The translations under genes were made by a program, and so were the position numbers. From Colius striatus (taxonomy: Eukaryota > Chordata > Aves > Coliiformes > Coliidae), in the NCBI RefSeq assembly GCF_028858725.1, contig NC_084760.1:59359367-59423366 (forward strand): DNA of 64,000 nt, read 5' to 3'. The first letter of the stretch is position 1. Each line of letters begins with the position of its first letter. The notes below the pieces were generated by a model, which saw nothing but the letters and a program-made list of their open reading frames with translations, had not been told where the DNA came from and ran no database searches. Shown here piece after piece: positions 1-14,421 of the stretch.

Positions 1-2183
1 TACATGGCTTTGCTGTGTCTCTTCTGACCCTGCAGGCAATAATATTTACACTGAGGGGCTCCCCAGAGAGATTCATGAAAATCTCCTTGTCCATGAGAAA
101 CCCTCCAGTAGTGTCTGAACTAAGGCACTGGAAACAAAAGCTTTTCAACTTCCTCCTCCTCAACATACAGAAAAAAACCCTCCTAGGGATGTACAGCTAC
201 TTCTTAAGCAGCAAATGTAAGAGAAATACAGACCATCTGTCAGCAGAGCCAATGGCGAGAGGACTCGCTGTGCACATCCAAGTGCAGAAGTAGCATTCCA
301 ACAGGCATGCTCTGTGCTGAAAACATGCTGACATCTACAACAAGCAAAACAGTTTTGGGATTTCTCCTCTCTCAATGTCTTTCTTTCTGAGGGCCACTGG
401 GCTTCCTTATCACCTGCACTTGACCACGTCTTAACAGCATCGTTTTCAAGGTCGGTTGTGCTATTTCTTAGTGCCACCAAGTGGCGAAATTTAATAGTAC
501 TATTTTCGATGGTCGCTTCCGACCAATGACGAAACCAGAGCAGACGTCCAGTGCCAGCACGAGAGAAGAAAAGCCCTCAAACACGCTAAGGCATCAAAAC
601 TTTGTAAATTAAAATAGGAATGAGTGTTATCTGCCAAAGGATGAAAGTAGAGGACAAGTTCACACTAAAGCCAAATTTTAAATGTGTCCATTCAGCGTAA
701 CATTAAGTGCATGCTAAAAACTGTTGAAAGAAGAAAGAGGGCTTAGGCATATATTTAACTTAAGACCATCTGCTTGTGATTTCTTACTCCACAGGTGTGG
801 CTTGCTGAGCTGGAACCAACGATACTGGTAATTAATGCAGAGAATAAGTGGGTGGAGGCTGAAATTTCAAATAGGTTGATGCTGCTTACTGTTATAATTT
901 AATGGAAGGAAAACTATTCACCTCTTCCCGGTACAATGTAATTATGAAATAGTGCAAGACTTAAACCATATTAAACCATGGCTGCAGTTTCATAAAGCAC
1001 CAAATTGTTTTCGTAAGTATATGAACTTTGCCAGGCCCCAGGAAGTCACGATGGGAGACATTGAAAAGCAACAATATGATGTATCCATCTGAAATAATAT
1101 TTTCCCAACTTTTTCAAGTTCCCTTTAACTTTGCTTGTAAATAAAGTGACAGTGGTACAGACTCTGGTGCTACACCAAAATATTTTCTGGGTTGGTTTTC
1201 CTTCTGTTTTCCTCTAGATCTGTGGATAAATATACACAAATATATTTCTGGAACATGAATTTATATTTGGAGTATTCTAGATTACCTAGAGTACAAAGCA
1301 CTTGCTTATATTCTTTAAAAAGGAAATCAAAATGATAGTGTTTTAGTTCAAAGGCACTATATCCATCATGCTAACTGAAATTTTTGTTAGTTTCAGACAA
1401 GGCATGTCCTAGTATAGCTGCTGCAGTGAAGTTTTTCTCTAGTGGAAATGCCTAAGCAACCTTTGGGAACAGAAGGGCTTCTGTATAATCTATTTTGAGA
1501 AAGAAGGAGCAATGCATTTAGGCCATCTGTAGCTGCAGTAAGGGCTGGGAATATGGGTGCAAAAAGGTAACCTGTTCTTAGTGGGGGGAAAAAAAAAGCT
1601 TTTGCTCATTTCAAAAGAATCCAGGTAATATAGTTTTCTCTCAAAGCAATTCCTCATGTAAAGAACTGGAAAACTGCACACTCAGACTGACTGTTTATTC
1701 AGACAGCCTGGGGGCCACTCACTCTTTATAAATAGTGGTATAAAACAAAAGCTAAAAATAGATTCATTATCTTCCTGTTTACTAACATGACAATAAAATG
1801 TTTCACCATATAAAACCAGCATTTAAGCACCATTTAAGGATAGGTCATTGTACTGAAAAACAGACCAAGCACTTGCCCGTAGCTCCTGATGCTAGTCTGC
1901 ATCTCATGCTCTCAGTGAGATCCTATGGCTAACGGGTACAGTGAGAGGGCACAGCCATTGTCTCAGCTTCAAAGGTCAGCAGCAAGTACTTTCTCTTGTT
2001 CCCCCTGCCTCTCCAGGCCATTTTTCTTTTCCTATTCCTAGAACACTATGCAAGATTTGTTCTCAGTGGACACCACTGTCAAGCCAGTGCACTGCCCAGG
2101 CATCAGCTGCAACAGACTCTTGTACTAGATACAGCCTTTAAAACAGTCCATCATATTCACAAAGTAACATCATGGTCATGCGG
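1..2183. other. Intergenic, no gene recognised
   Basis: I see no coding exon or known repeat here. The open frames are short (under 110 codons), lack recognisable domains and overlap one another on both strands, as expected by chance in AT-rich DNA. A sequence resembling a splice acceptor (pyrimidine-rich, ending in CTGCAG) occurs near position 35, but nothing coding follows it. Confidence 0.6.
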
Positions 2184-2560
2184 TTCACCTCAATCAGGTC
2201 ACATAAGAACATGTCCAGGCAGGTTTTGAAAACCTTCAGAGAAAGAGACTCCACAACCTCCCTGGGCAGCCTGTGCCAGGGCTTCTTTACCCTCACAGGA
2301 AACGAGTTTTTCATCATGTTCAAGTAAAATTTCCTGTGTTCCAGCTTGTGCCCATTACCTCTTGTCCAGTCATTGGGTGCTTACAGAGAAAAGAGTCACG
2401 GCATTCTCTCAGCACCCATCCTGTAGGTAATTACAAGCATTGATAAGATACCCTCTCAGTCTTCTCCAGGCTCAACAGTCTCAAGTCTTGCAGCCTTCCC
2501 TTGTAAGAGAGAGACTCCAGTCCCTTGATCATCTTAGTAGCCCTGTTGGAGACCAGTGAA
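2184..2560 (-). mobile_element. CR1 LINE 3' fragment, minus orientation
   Basis: Read on the minus strand, this matches the familiar 3' part of avian CR1: a segment about a dominant lesion of 'gggctgcccaggg' type, then the region before the 3' end that reads like 'gacctgattgagg'. On the plus strand it appears as 'cctgggcagcctgtgccagg' at about 2260-2280. The ATTCTATG terminal repeat is not preserved, so the 3' tip has been lost or has decayed. It is 5' truncated, as most CR1 copies are, and has no intact frame. Confidence 0.8.
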
Positions 2561-5500
2561 CAGCTGAGACCTCTCAGACTGAAGGGCTTCATCAATGCCA
2601 CCATTTTTATAAGGCTAGGTTTGAAGACTGTTAGATTCCCACTATAAAAAGATTAAGCTGAATGGTTATTATGATATTGTGTTAAAGATAAGTTTGGGAG
2701 GAAACCAAATAATAAATGAGTTTAATTTCAACAAGGGCTTATTAACGTTAGAAGCAGTTCACTGCCTTCTCTAGGAATTTAGTCAAAAATAGCAAGATTA
2801 ACACTGTATTTATATACTCAGTCTAGCATTAGATATTTTTTCAGCAAGTTGATGGTAAAAGCAAGCCTTCCCAGCAATGCAGCCGTAACAGCGAGACATA
2901 ACAGATGGAGAATTTATCTTCTTTTCCTGTTATACAACTGCTACTTCAGTGGCGACACAAGAAATCAGGTCTAAAGAGGAGGTGAAATAAGATATAAAAG
3001 CAATTGTGAAAACCTCAATAACCTGCAGGCAACTCATTTATTTAGTTTTTATCCATTCTAGATCAAAAGATCCATTGCTATTACATAGCAACTTTACAGG
3101 TTCCCCAAACAGGTATCTTCCTACTTTCTTCCTTGTGCATCCATCATACACTTTCATAAACTGTGCAAGGATAAGTGAGAAAAGGAAATTTTTCAATGAA
3201 GTGCAATCTATCAAGCTGAATCTCTGTTAACCTGACAGCTTCTTCCAATTAGTCCTTTCCATACAAGCACATGCCCTGTGTGCTACTGGAGGCACATTCA
3301 ATTAAGACAAAGAAAAAAGTGCAGCAGACAAGTTTGACATTAATATAAATAAATGAGTGTCTTTTCTCCATGCACAAAGGTATCACAGTTCGGTTTTCAA
3401 ACTTTCACTTCAAGAGGATTTAAATACAGATAAATTTTCACCAAGACAAGTCTGTTTGCAGTAAGTAGAACTGACATTAACAAAAGAGTAAAAATGTCTT
3501 TGAACATCATGTACCTTCACCTGGATTCACTAGGATAATAAAATTAAGAGTGATTTCCAATGACACTGGATTTTCTATACTGACAACACTGTAAAAAGAG
3601 ACAACCTATTTGATAACAAACATGGAATGCATTCTTACTCAGAGAAACATAAAGCTATAGTGAGCTTGATCTTCTGCAAGATCAGAGGAGTGTAGCCTGC
3701 TCTCCTTCCCACCCGGAAAGCACAGTGCATCATGTCTCTATGCAAAACAATACAATCAGTTTTTATGTAGAATTATACTAGGATAACTTCTTCTCAGCCA
3801 TCTACCATGACTGCCTCTGCCATTTATTTCTTTCTATGCCAATTTCTCAGTCTGTTCCATAGCTTGTCTCTCAGATGGTCCAAGAGACAACATGCTCAAG
3901 CTGAATCTGTAACAACTTACTCTCAAATAGTATTGAAGCAATTTAACCACCTTGATTTCCCATCTGGGAGAGGGCTTCTCTCATTAGAAGCTTTTCTAGT
4001 CTTTTGGTTGATGAAATGATATAGCTGGGGGGAAACAAACACGCACACTTCTCTCACAAACTTCAGTGGAGATATCTAAAACATGAGAGACTATGCCAAA
4101 GCACATATAAGTGTTAAAAATCATGTTTTTTTATAGAGTAAATTATCTCTAATTTACCTTAATATAGCAATGATTTGTCTGTTGAAAAAGTGTGGATTTC
4201 CTCAGTTTGCCAGTTCGAAGCATTTACTTCTTTGGTTGACTAGCACAGAGTTCAGATGAGAGGTCAATTCCTTCAGCAACAGTAATTATAACCATTTCTG
4301 AGAAAGCTAATTATGGTCCCTGTTAATTAGGATCTAGCAAGTGAGACATGCTCATAGATGCTCCTCCAGGATAAGACATATAACATGAAATATTCCAATC
4401 ATAGTAACAGGCAGCTATTAGACTCTTAGAAGTGATTGTTCAGATGTCAGTCAAGAAAACTGTATTTCTACCTTAAGATCATCAGAAACAGTCAGGATAT
4501 TAGAAGTTGGCCATATACTTCCACACTTTACTGTATGTGAACGAAACAGGAAAATTTTCACTTAACACAAGCAAGGAAGAATATCCAACATTCTTTACAT
4601 GTTACCGTGTCATAACCTAAAGTACCAAGACCTGTAGAAAGCTGAAGACATATATACAAAACATTATGAGTCTTGTAAACAGAGGAGCCAAAAGTGTTAA
4701 GTTGAAAGTGTCCCCAAAATAGACATTTTAATAGTTTTAGAGTAAATGGTGTGCTTTTTGATTTAAATCAAGCATCAGCCTGCTTTTTATAAGCATACAC
4801 ATCAGTTACGCATTTTGCCATATGCTTATTTAGCTAATTATATCAAAATCTACTTATGCATTTATAAGAAAATGGACTGTAGATTGTTGAGTGACATGAT
4901 AACACAAAAAGCAAGAGTTAAATCCTGTTCTGTTTACCTACACAAGTAAGAGAAAACATTTTGAAAATTACAAAGCCAGAATAAAATTTAATTGGAGGGA
5001 GAAAAAAAAATCCAAAAAAAAACAAGTGCACAGAGAGACTCACAAGCTACCCAAAACTTGAAATAGGCTAATATGGAGTTCATAAGAATTGCTACCACAC
5101 TGAAAAAAGGGGAAAAAAAAAAAAAAAAAAAAAAAGAAAGAACTACCCTTAGGCATTTGAGAATAGAAAGGGCTGCAAGTCATGTTTTGAACAATTTGCC
5201 CTACTCTCAGGAAAAATGGAAATTCAGCCAAGGATGCATGGGTGATCTCACTACTAAACATGCAGATAAACAGATTTTCACCAGGATTGTGTCTGAAAAG
5301 GCCTCAAGCACACAATGAGTGTCAGTAGTGCCTGAAACACCATTCCCCATGAGAACAGCAGTCATCCCTTAAACAGCTTAGGCCAGGATTATGATAGCTA
5401 AAGCAAAACACACTTCTCAGCTTTATAAAATTTTCATTTTCTGGTGCATCACTAAGATGCCTCTGAATTTCAGAGATAAACTTGACCACTTTGAAAGCTG

Positions 5501-8500
5501 TCTGAAAAACCACAAAGTTCACCACCACAACAACCACAACTGCTATCCCATCTTTTGAGATCTTGGTATCTAGTTCTCTTGTAGTGTTCAGAAGTTTAAT
5601 ACAAACCAACTATTCTTAGACTGCTTCCAATTATAGGTCACACTGAAAAAAAACCCAATTGCTAGCTTGTTACCTCAGCTTCCTTGCTCTCCAAACATAG
5701 GTTGGAGTGCACTAAGGAAGGAATGACTTAAAGATAGAACTAATACATTAGAAATTTGAATATTTTTCTTGGGAGAAAACTGTTGAGCATCACTTGGTTT
5801 GTGCGATGATTTTTTAAAACTTGAGGCTTATTCAAAACCAGCATATTGTGAGCATAATTCACCTCTTGACAGTAAAGCTACTGCCTTGGGTGATTTCAGC
5901 TAGCCTGTTTTACTTTACAGCTGAGGCATACACAGTCTGATATTACAGCTCAGCTGATATTTGGGTGGCAATTTTAACTCAGTCATTTACCACTCTGAGA
6001 AAACACTTGCCTCTTGCTCTGGCTTAGACTGACATCTGGAAAGATGAACCGAAGTGCGATCTGTGCTGCTGAGTCTGAGCAGTGCTGCAGGTCATTTGGG
6101 GGCAGAAGGCTGCAAATCACTGTAGATCTAATTCAAAGCATAATGCAAATCTGTGTAAAGCAAAATAGAGAGGCTGACTTCTTGGGCAGCTGCATGAGTT
6201 CCGGTAGAATTACAGCCTAGATGTTTTAACTACTGCAAATGTCCCCTTAAGGATTTGAGCTTAGGGAGGGTTTGGTCTGGGGACATTTAGAGTCTGGAGC
6301 TGGTTTCATTTGCAGATCAGAGATGAAACTGAGAAGACATGTCAACCTGCCTCACTCCTCATGCAGGATTTTAACTAGAATAACAATGGGAAGAACTAAA
6401 TTTTTCATGGGTGGTTGTGCTTGCTTGAGCTGCCTTCCTACGGTGGTCACCATGTTCATCCGTATATGAATCCATAACTTGAAGTTACACTGGGAGCACC
6501 TTAGGTGGTTTTAAAAGCGATTCAGATGAACTCTCTTATTTACCATTTTCTTCACCTGAGCTCCTGTCCAGGAAAGAAGTGGTTAAAATTACGTTTTTCC
6601 TCATGTAATTTACATAATGTAGAAACACCAAGCACAGGGAGTGAATATTAAGTATCTGAAAGGCCTCTCAGGGGTCCGTTAGAGTGAATTACAGGATACT
6701 GCTTGCAGTCAAAGTGGAGACAGCACTTTCCTTTCTCAAAACTCAGAGGAGGTAGTGGAGAACAAATGTTCCAGTAACAAAATGTTTAAAATAACTGCAC
6801 TCCCATTTTCCACAAGTAAGAACAACAGAAAAAAAAAGACCGTGTTTTCTTGGTCTTGTATAATAATATTTCTTCTTATATACCACTCACATATAAGACA
6901 CTCCATGCTGTAGAGGTTTCTATAGCAACAGAATAAAATCTTTTATAATAGTAGCTGCTCTTTTCCCAGGTTTACTTGTCAGCTGGTTATAGTTTAACCT
7001 TTGAAATTAAGCTTCTTGTTTTTATGGAGCTGCCCATCTAGAATCAGAGACTATTTTCTTACATAAGTAATTAGTGATGCCTCAACTCCAATTAGCAAAT
7101 GGAGAAATGAATACAGGAATTTTAGTTGCAGAGAGCACATTGCTGTGTCTGAATGCTTTAGAAGCCTTGAAGCATGTATCCACATCTCCATTTCCTACTC
7201 TCAGGAATTCATTATCTTCATGTCACAGGAAGCAGGGAAAAGGCAAAAGCACACGGAGAATAAGAGTCTTATCCAAATCATACAATCTGCTGGGGTAGAC
7301 AAAGTTTTACAATTGTGAGGGCATCATCTTGTAGAATACCAATGAGATGGAAATTTCTGTTCAGTTTAATCTCCCCTCCAAACTATGCCAAAGTTAAAAA
7401 GAACTTCATTTGATGGCTCCTTGGGCATTGTTCCTGAGTGTCGAGCCTTTCCTTCCATATATTTTAAACTATCAGTGTAATCTCATCCTCACTGCTGCTG
7501 TTACCTTTCACTTTGTACTTCCTTGGACTCACTTCTTTGCCCAGCACTCAACAAGAAAGACAGTGCTGACCATGCTAAGTGTGTTCAATCTCAATCTTGC
7601 AGAGACTACTGTTGCCTAAAATTTCACTTATCAATAAAGGTTCTTTTTTCTCTTTTGTCTCAAACTGTTACTTTTTCCCAATTCACACAGTCTCTTTTCA
7701 GGACGAAGAAGATTTTGTGTTGCATTTGTTAACTGCAGGGTACGTTTATGCTACTGGAACAGTACAAAAACATAAATGATCCAGATGTCATCGTTCTTGG
7801 TTTAGGGAATGAATGCAAAAAGATGAAAAATCTCACTCCTCAATAAAATGAAAAAAAAAAAAAAAGCCTGTTCATTACTCTTTATTGATCTATTCTGAAT
7901 TCAGGCTATTATTTAAACTAAGACTTCTAATCATCCAAGACAGCATTTTGTTCTAATTGTAACTGGCTTCTCTGTTTAAAAGCACTTTTCACAAAGCTGC
8001 TAACATAACATTGAGTGGAGGTGGTTTCAGAGCAACTCACTCTGTGCCATGCAATACCTATGGTGTCTGAGCTGTAAGTCTCCAGATTAGAGCTTCCCAG
8101 CCTCAGTCTGGCAGTTGAGCTGCAGCATTCCTTCATTTCCCTGAAAACCACAGCAAAATCAACCACAGACCCAGGAGGGGCATGATGAATTGGAAAGTAT
8201 ATTGATTTTATTTTACGGGCTATCACAGCAGATATTTTCACATTAACATTTTCACCACAAACATTCACTGTAATTTAACTCAGTTGCTCTTCGGTAATTC
8301 AATAGAGGATCAGAACAAGATACCGAAGCAGTGAGTAAATAAAAGGAGGCAAGTTCTGCTGCTGTTGCCTCACTTCTGTTTTGTCATGCTGCATATGGGA
8401 GCAGCGATTGCTTTAATTACCAACTGCTTTAATGTCAAGTAGTTATTATGGAAAATTATGAATCGTGTTCATTTACTTTGGCAGCATGACAACGGGACCA

Positions 8501-11500
8501 CTTTTAGTCCTTGGCGATGGCTTGGGGACGTCAATGGGGAGGGAAAGAGGAATAGAAGGCGGGCACTTCCAGAGATTTCAGTTTCAGAGAGGGTGTTAGC
8601 ATTCAAAAGAAAGTATGCAATGGCTTTCAAACTGCTATTAAGCTGGAAATGTGCTGGGCCCCTCAACATAGTCTATCAGAATTTCCTCACCGATAATCAG
8701 TAGGCCAGAAATATTCATTATCTTCCATTTCAGAAGTTTATAACTGATGTGGCTGTCAGGAAAGGTTTATTCCTCTGGCTTCTGCTTTTCCAAATGCTAC
8801 TGTGAGCATTCAAAATTTCTGATGGGTTAACATGGAAGAGATATCCTGCCCTAGCCCAGTCACTTGGGAATACCATGGAGAGGTATAACCAGATACACTG
8901 AGTGACTGCAGTCTTCTTGAGACTTCTCAGTTTGATACCCTTCAAGGACAAGATATTGAACCAAGATGAGCTTAAAAGCTGTGACTCAGTACTGTGGCAC
9001 TATGTTGTGTTGCACATCTCTCCTCCAGCCCCGCGACTGTCTCCAAAGGTCAAGGGATACCCTAAATTCCGGCAGTTCTACATACCTTCTCTTTGGCTGC
9101 AAGGCTTCCTGCCACCTTTCTGCTCCTTGCTGCCCAAAGCTAAACATTAATTATTCTGTTTCTACCATACAGAAAAACAAAATAAAATTCAGCTTTGACC
9201 TTTTTAATTTTTTTTTAAACTCAGATGATCTCAGCAGGCCACTTTCTAGTTCAGTCTCATGGAGAGCTGAATCAACTCAAGTGATTAAACTGTGAAGAAG
9301 TGATTGAAGACAAAAACTTCTTAACTGTGTTTCTGTGCCTGTAGAAATGTACAGACATCTGTATGATACTCCATAAATTGCAAATTAATATCTCTTGAAA
9401 TTACAGAGCCTTCAGTGCCTTTCTTGATTCATACAAGTTGTGTTACTTTAGGCTAAAGGAAACTCAAATACAAGAAGTTGCAATAAGGATATTTCTTATC
9501 TTTTGGACCTTGAAGAGATAAAGTCCAAATTTCATCCCCTATAACTCCTCTGAGTTAATGGTTCTTTCCAAGTAATTCAAACACACACTGAAACTGCTGG
9601 GTACTGGGAGAAGGTCTGCCACCAGCAGCACTCCCTAACTTTATTGTTTCTGGCAGTAAATGCTAATATATGAGGGCACATGTTGATAACTGTTCCTGGA
9701 TACTGTTGTCCTGAGAGAAGCCCTGAGATAAGACCAGGACACTGACTGCCAGGTACCCTTTGCTTGTGGCACCAGAAACATCTTCCTGTTTACCCAGGGC
9801 TCTGACAAAACCCAGGTCAAGTGCTGGTAGCAGATGGTTTTTATTTTGATTGTGTATTCTCAGGTCATCCCTGAGGAAGAGGAATGGTATGGTATGAAAT
9901 CTCCTGAAGGAAGGAGGTCTAAGAAGCAACTGAGCCATGTAGGGGAAGATCTGACGTTGCCATAGAGATGGTAGCTGTGGGGCAGTGAGACACAGGTGTT
10001 TAGCAAGGAGGTTGCTGAGAGGGACAGGTAAGATCTCACCTTACAGGAGATAGGAACAACCTTCCTAGGGACCAAAGAGGACTGTACAGACTTTGCTACA
10101 GTCAGAAATCCGCTGAGCTGGCTGAGATGAAAGCAGAAAACATCAGCCTTGCAGAGGGCAGGGAGAGAGCCACTTGTAAGACTTTTCTTTCTGTTATCTT
10201 TTCCCAAGCTGCAGAAATTTCTGCAAACAAATTGTTAATGATCATAACTTGCTTTCTAATAGTGCCTGGCTTGTTAAAGCCTGAAAACTTTTTGGTCTTT
10301 TAGGGATGCTCACAGCACAAGGAGGATCTGGCAGCTCCAGTGAAAAACACTGGCCAAGACCTCTCAGATCTACTGAAAATTCAATCCCTTCAAGTGAATT
10401 ATACCAGCAACATGTACTGAATTTTGTCTTCACAACACTCAGAGGGTATTTTCACTTAAGTATTTTAGTAAGGCAAAGCTTATTATCGTCTCAATCTCCC
10501 ATCTCCCTGGGTGGGTGCTCCAGGCACTTCACAGACAGCATACCCCAGCAGCCGATCTGTGTGGCAAAGACTAGGCAGGGAGTACTGCCTTGTAGAGGTC
10601 CAGGCCCACTTGTATTCAGTATGCTTATGAAAAGGAGGTGTAGTGCTGGTGTGCTGTTGTTAATCTGGTCCACAGACCCAGTCTCTGTCAGCTGGGCCAA
10701 TTTTAATAGGGGAGATGCTGTGGTTTTACAACATATTTTTGGTAAAAGTTCCATATCTCTTAAAGGCTTCCAAAATTTGCCATTTCTGAAGAGCTTCTAT
10801 GGCAATTACTTAAGTTCCACAGCCACTAAAGGTTTCCTGGTTGGCTGGTTTATCTCTTTCTTTCTTAAACTGTTGCGGTAAGGGTAATGAACAAGTTTCT
10901 TTTTCCGTAGGGTTTTTTGTTTTGTCAAAGGAGAAATTAAAAAAAAAAAAACCAGTACAAAAGTATTTCAGAAATGATAGCAAAATGCATTTCAGAAAAC
11001 ATATTTAGATTTAAGGGCACCATTTTGCAGAGGAAATGTTCTCCTGAGATTTCAAAACCAGAGGCAACATAAGTTTGATAATAACAAACAACTCAAGTGC
11101 AAGCCACAGGTATGCTTAACATTTTCTGTGTCGTTTCTCAGAGAGCTTTGAAGACTGGCTATTTGTTTATTTAGATTCCTCAAAAATTCTTTCGGGCAGT
11201 CATAAATGTAAATTAAACCTTTACTTCCAAGAAAACTAGTTGGAATCGGTAACTTAAATTGTTATGCTTGCTTCAAGCAAGGGTGGATTGCAAGGAAATG
11301 GGCTGCATATGCTGTCTTCACTCTCTGCATCTATTGTCCCATGAAGATTTTTCAAGATTATATTAACCAGAAATACATCCCTGGAAAACATTTATCTTTT
11401 AATAATCACTGCAATGTCTGAGCAATGTTCATTTCCCCTTTTTTTCTTCCAAGTATCCAGATGCTTTTGTACATAAGAGTCCTAGAAATAATTTAATTTC

Positions 11501-14421
11501 AAGAATGCCTTTTTATGCTCTGACTGCCAGATACCAGAGGGAAAACTGGATTACAAACAGACCAAGCAGCTGCGTGTATTTAATCCAAGAGTGGCTTTTT
11601 TTAGCTCTCAGATTTATGCTGATTTCATAATTTAATTTTTTAACTTAACATCTTAGGTTTTTGGAGTAGCCACGGTTGCCTGTGATATCTTGAAAATAAG
11701 TCTTGAAAAGAGGAAAAGTGGTTTGAGACACAGAGCATTACTGTGACTGTGCCTGATGTTGTTCCACCAAGAGGAACAACAACACTGAGGGCATTGGCCT
11801 ACCCTAATGAGGGCTGACCCCTTAGACAGAAACAGGAGCTTCTCTACTTCTGCACATGATTGTGCTTCGACCCAAACTTAGGGACCATCATTAGGGCATG
11901 AACCTTTAAACTGTGTATTCAATCCTTCTCCTTGAGTCAACACACCAGTCTACAGACACATGTCTTGCTCACAATAGTTTTTGTAACAGAGAGCCCAGCC
12001 AGAGAGGCCCTCTGTGGAAATGTTTCCTTCCAGGCACCAGCACTAGCACCCCCAGATTCAAGAAGAGGTTCTTCATTACTTTGGGACTGCATTTGATCAC
12101 ATATGCACAGTATATTGCCTGACTCATACTAACTTTAAAATGTCAATGTGCTGATGCTGCTCTGAGAATTTATTTAAAGCATAAGAGCAATTATTAAATC
12201 TTTCTAAATTGCTCTAGACATTATGAATTGTTTGTCCAGGAGTGCTAAAAGAAAATTTGCAATGTGGTCATTGCAAAGAAACTATAACAGTAATTAATTG
12301 TTTCAGTATTCTCTATATTCCTTAACGTCAACAAATCACACAGCCCCCTGAAGCCACCATACCTAACATGGAAGATGTGCACTGTTTCTTCCACATGGCA
12401 AAATGTGGCCCACCAGATCAAAAACACACTGAAAATAGCTTATTTTAAAGAGAGGGGCCTATGCTCTTAGTCAAAAAAGATCTAGAGTTATTCTCACCAA
12501 TTCAAGTGTCCATTGCTGTTTTTGGAACTCACTAGTGACAGCAGCAGAATAAATTACCCTTCCTCAATTTTCAGAGCACAGCATGAAACTCACCTCTTTG
12601 CTAAGACAATATCCCAAAGGGTTTCTAAAGTCATTTGGACTCCTCTCAGGGTCTGATCCATCCGAGCAAAAGCCTCTAAAAGACAGCAGAAAGTTATTGC
12701 TCACATACTGCCACACACACACCCCCTATGCCACACAGCTTCTCTGATTCATAAAGCAACCACAGAGATCACGGAGACAAGCCGTTCCATTCATTTTTTT
12801 GTGGCAGTAAACATGTTGCTGTCTCCTACCTTTGCCAATACAGCACAAATGTCTGCTGTACAGAATTATATCTTAAAACCTGAGAGCTTCTGGGGTAACT
12901 CAAGTGAAATAAATAGATAAATTAAGATTTTTTTTCCAGGCAATTAAGATGTCAAGAGGAGAGCCAAGGAAGGGGACACGAGGGAATCTGCAGGAGCACA
13001 GCTGCCACTGAAGCAGCAGCAGAGGAGACCGTTTGTATGGCATTTTGTTGGACATGTTCACTTTGCTTTCAGTTTTCAGCTTGGGCCTGGAAACAGCACT
13101 GTCCCAGGGTCCTCCATGTGAGACGAGCAGATACTAAGCTAGGACAGGGTGAGAGAGAAACTTTGCCATAAGAACCATGGATTTAGAGCAGGGTCAGGTT
13201 TGGGCAGTGGAGGACCAGAGCTCTCTGTAGCCAGTTCCCAGGCACTCCTTTCTAAGGCTGAAAATATTTCCCCCAGCAGCTCTCAAGGGCTGATTTCCCA
13301 GACGTTATGTCACATTTCCACTGTTGCTGTCATGTTAAGGTGCAGTCTGGGTAGGCAGGGGCACAAAGAGGGCACACAAAGCAAGCAAGGCCTTAGGTGA
13401 TATTGGGTAAAGTGGAAGTAACATGAGAAATCACATTTCCTGTGCAACAGAACCTCCTCACTTAAGCCCTGTATTTCTCAGTACATTTAGCAGACTAAGT
13501 AAGAACAATCAACATCAATTTGAGTTTTGATAGATACCTGAAACACAGTCAAAGGATAACACAAACATATTTCATCACCATGGTCTAAATATGAAATTTT
13601 GTGCTGCATTCCTAGTTTGTTAAGGAAACTTGTTCTGTGATAATATTTCAATGGTTCGTTAAGCTGGAATTGCCTTTCACAAAATTATCCTATCTTCTTG
13701 TCAGCTTGCATTTCTAATACTGATGCAAATCCCAAAAAATTAAATAGAAGTCATAGCAACATTTAATAATAACTTATTGCTGCAGATATGGACATAATAA
13801 ACTAATAACTAGCAATAAATATAGTTTCAGGGGCTTTATTACAGTCTTGCCAAGCCATGTGATTTCAAAGAGCAACCTTCCAAATACTTCAACTGATACC
13901 TGTTAGATCAGAGGATGGAGGAAGGGGCCTCCTGCTTGGATAGGGTGACACAGCTGTGAGCAGAGCTCCTCTTTGGAAGCTAACACTCTAATTGCAGACT
14001 TTTTAGTAGAGCAGATCACTGCAGGCCTACGATTTATCTGGGGCTGATGAGCTTCAGCTTTCACCACAGTCATGAAAAAATCAAAGGGATTATTCATCAA
14101 TTCAGGAAGCATCTGTCTAATAGCAACTTATTAAGCAAAATAAATCTCTTTTGTAAGACAAACTCTAGTCCCTGACTACTTAATTGACTGCAAATAACCT
14201 TGAAAAATAACCTCAACACTTGTTTTTTTGGAGGCATACTAACCAACTCATTGCCTCAGATAAGAATAATAGTATTTTTCCTTAGATTTTTAGTTAAGTT
14301 TATAAATGCAATGAAATTGCACTTACAGACTTCCAAAAAGAGATTGTTGAAAGTACTAATGAAGCTATAACTAGGATCAAACCAACTGTGTCAAACTCAG
14401 GCCACACTACAGGTCAGTACT
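2561..14421. other. Intergenic, nearly repeat-free
   Basis: This is a long stretch without a recognised gene. It contains a run of 23 A at 5113-5135, an AATAAA followed by 15 A at 7842-7865 (plus), a short CA run near 12710, a 191-codon plus-strand open frame at 10306-10881 of unknown nature, and an open segment flanked by consensus splice sites on the minus strand at 12594-12675. Other open frames are short and mutually overlapping. Part of the stretch may be conserved regulatory DNA, but that cannot be judged from one sequence. Confidence 0.55.
5113..5135 (+). repeat. Poly-A run (23 A)
   Basis: There are twenty-three consecutive A residues followed by a purine-rich tail. No recognisable retroelement body lies directly upstream, so this may be a simple repeat and not an insertion tail. 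The open frames that cross it owe their Lys or Phe runs to it and are not genes. Confidence 0.85.

Noticed and set aside
5040-5318. Frames on both strands with Phe or Lys runs
   Set aside because: They are produced by the 23-A run.
7927-8268. 113-codon minus-strand frame
   Set aside because: Looks normal in composition but has no recognisable motif and no supporting neighbours.
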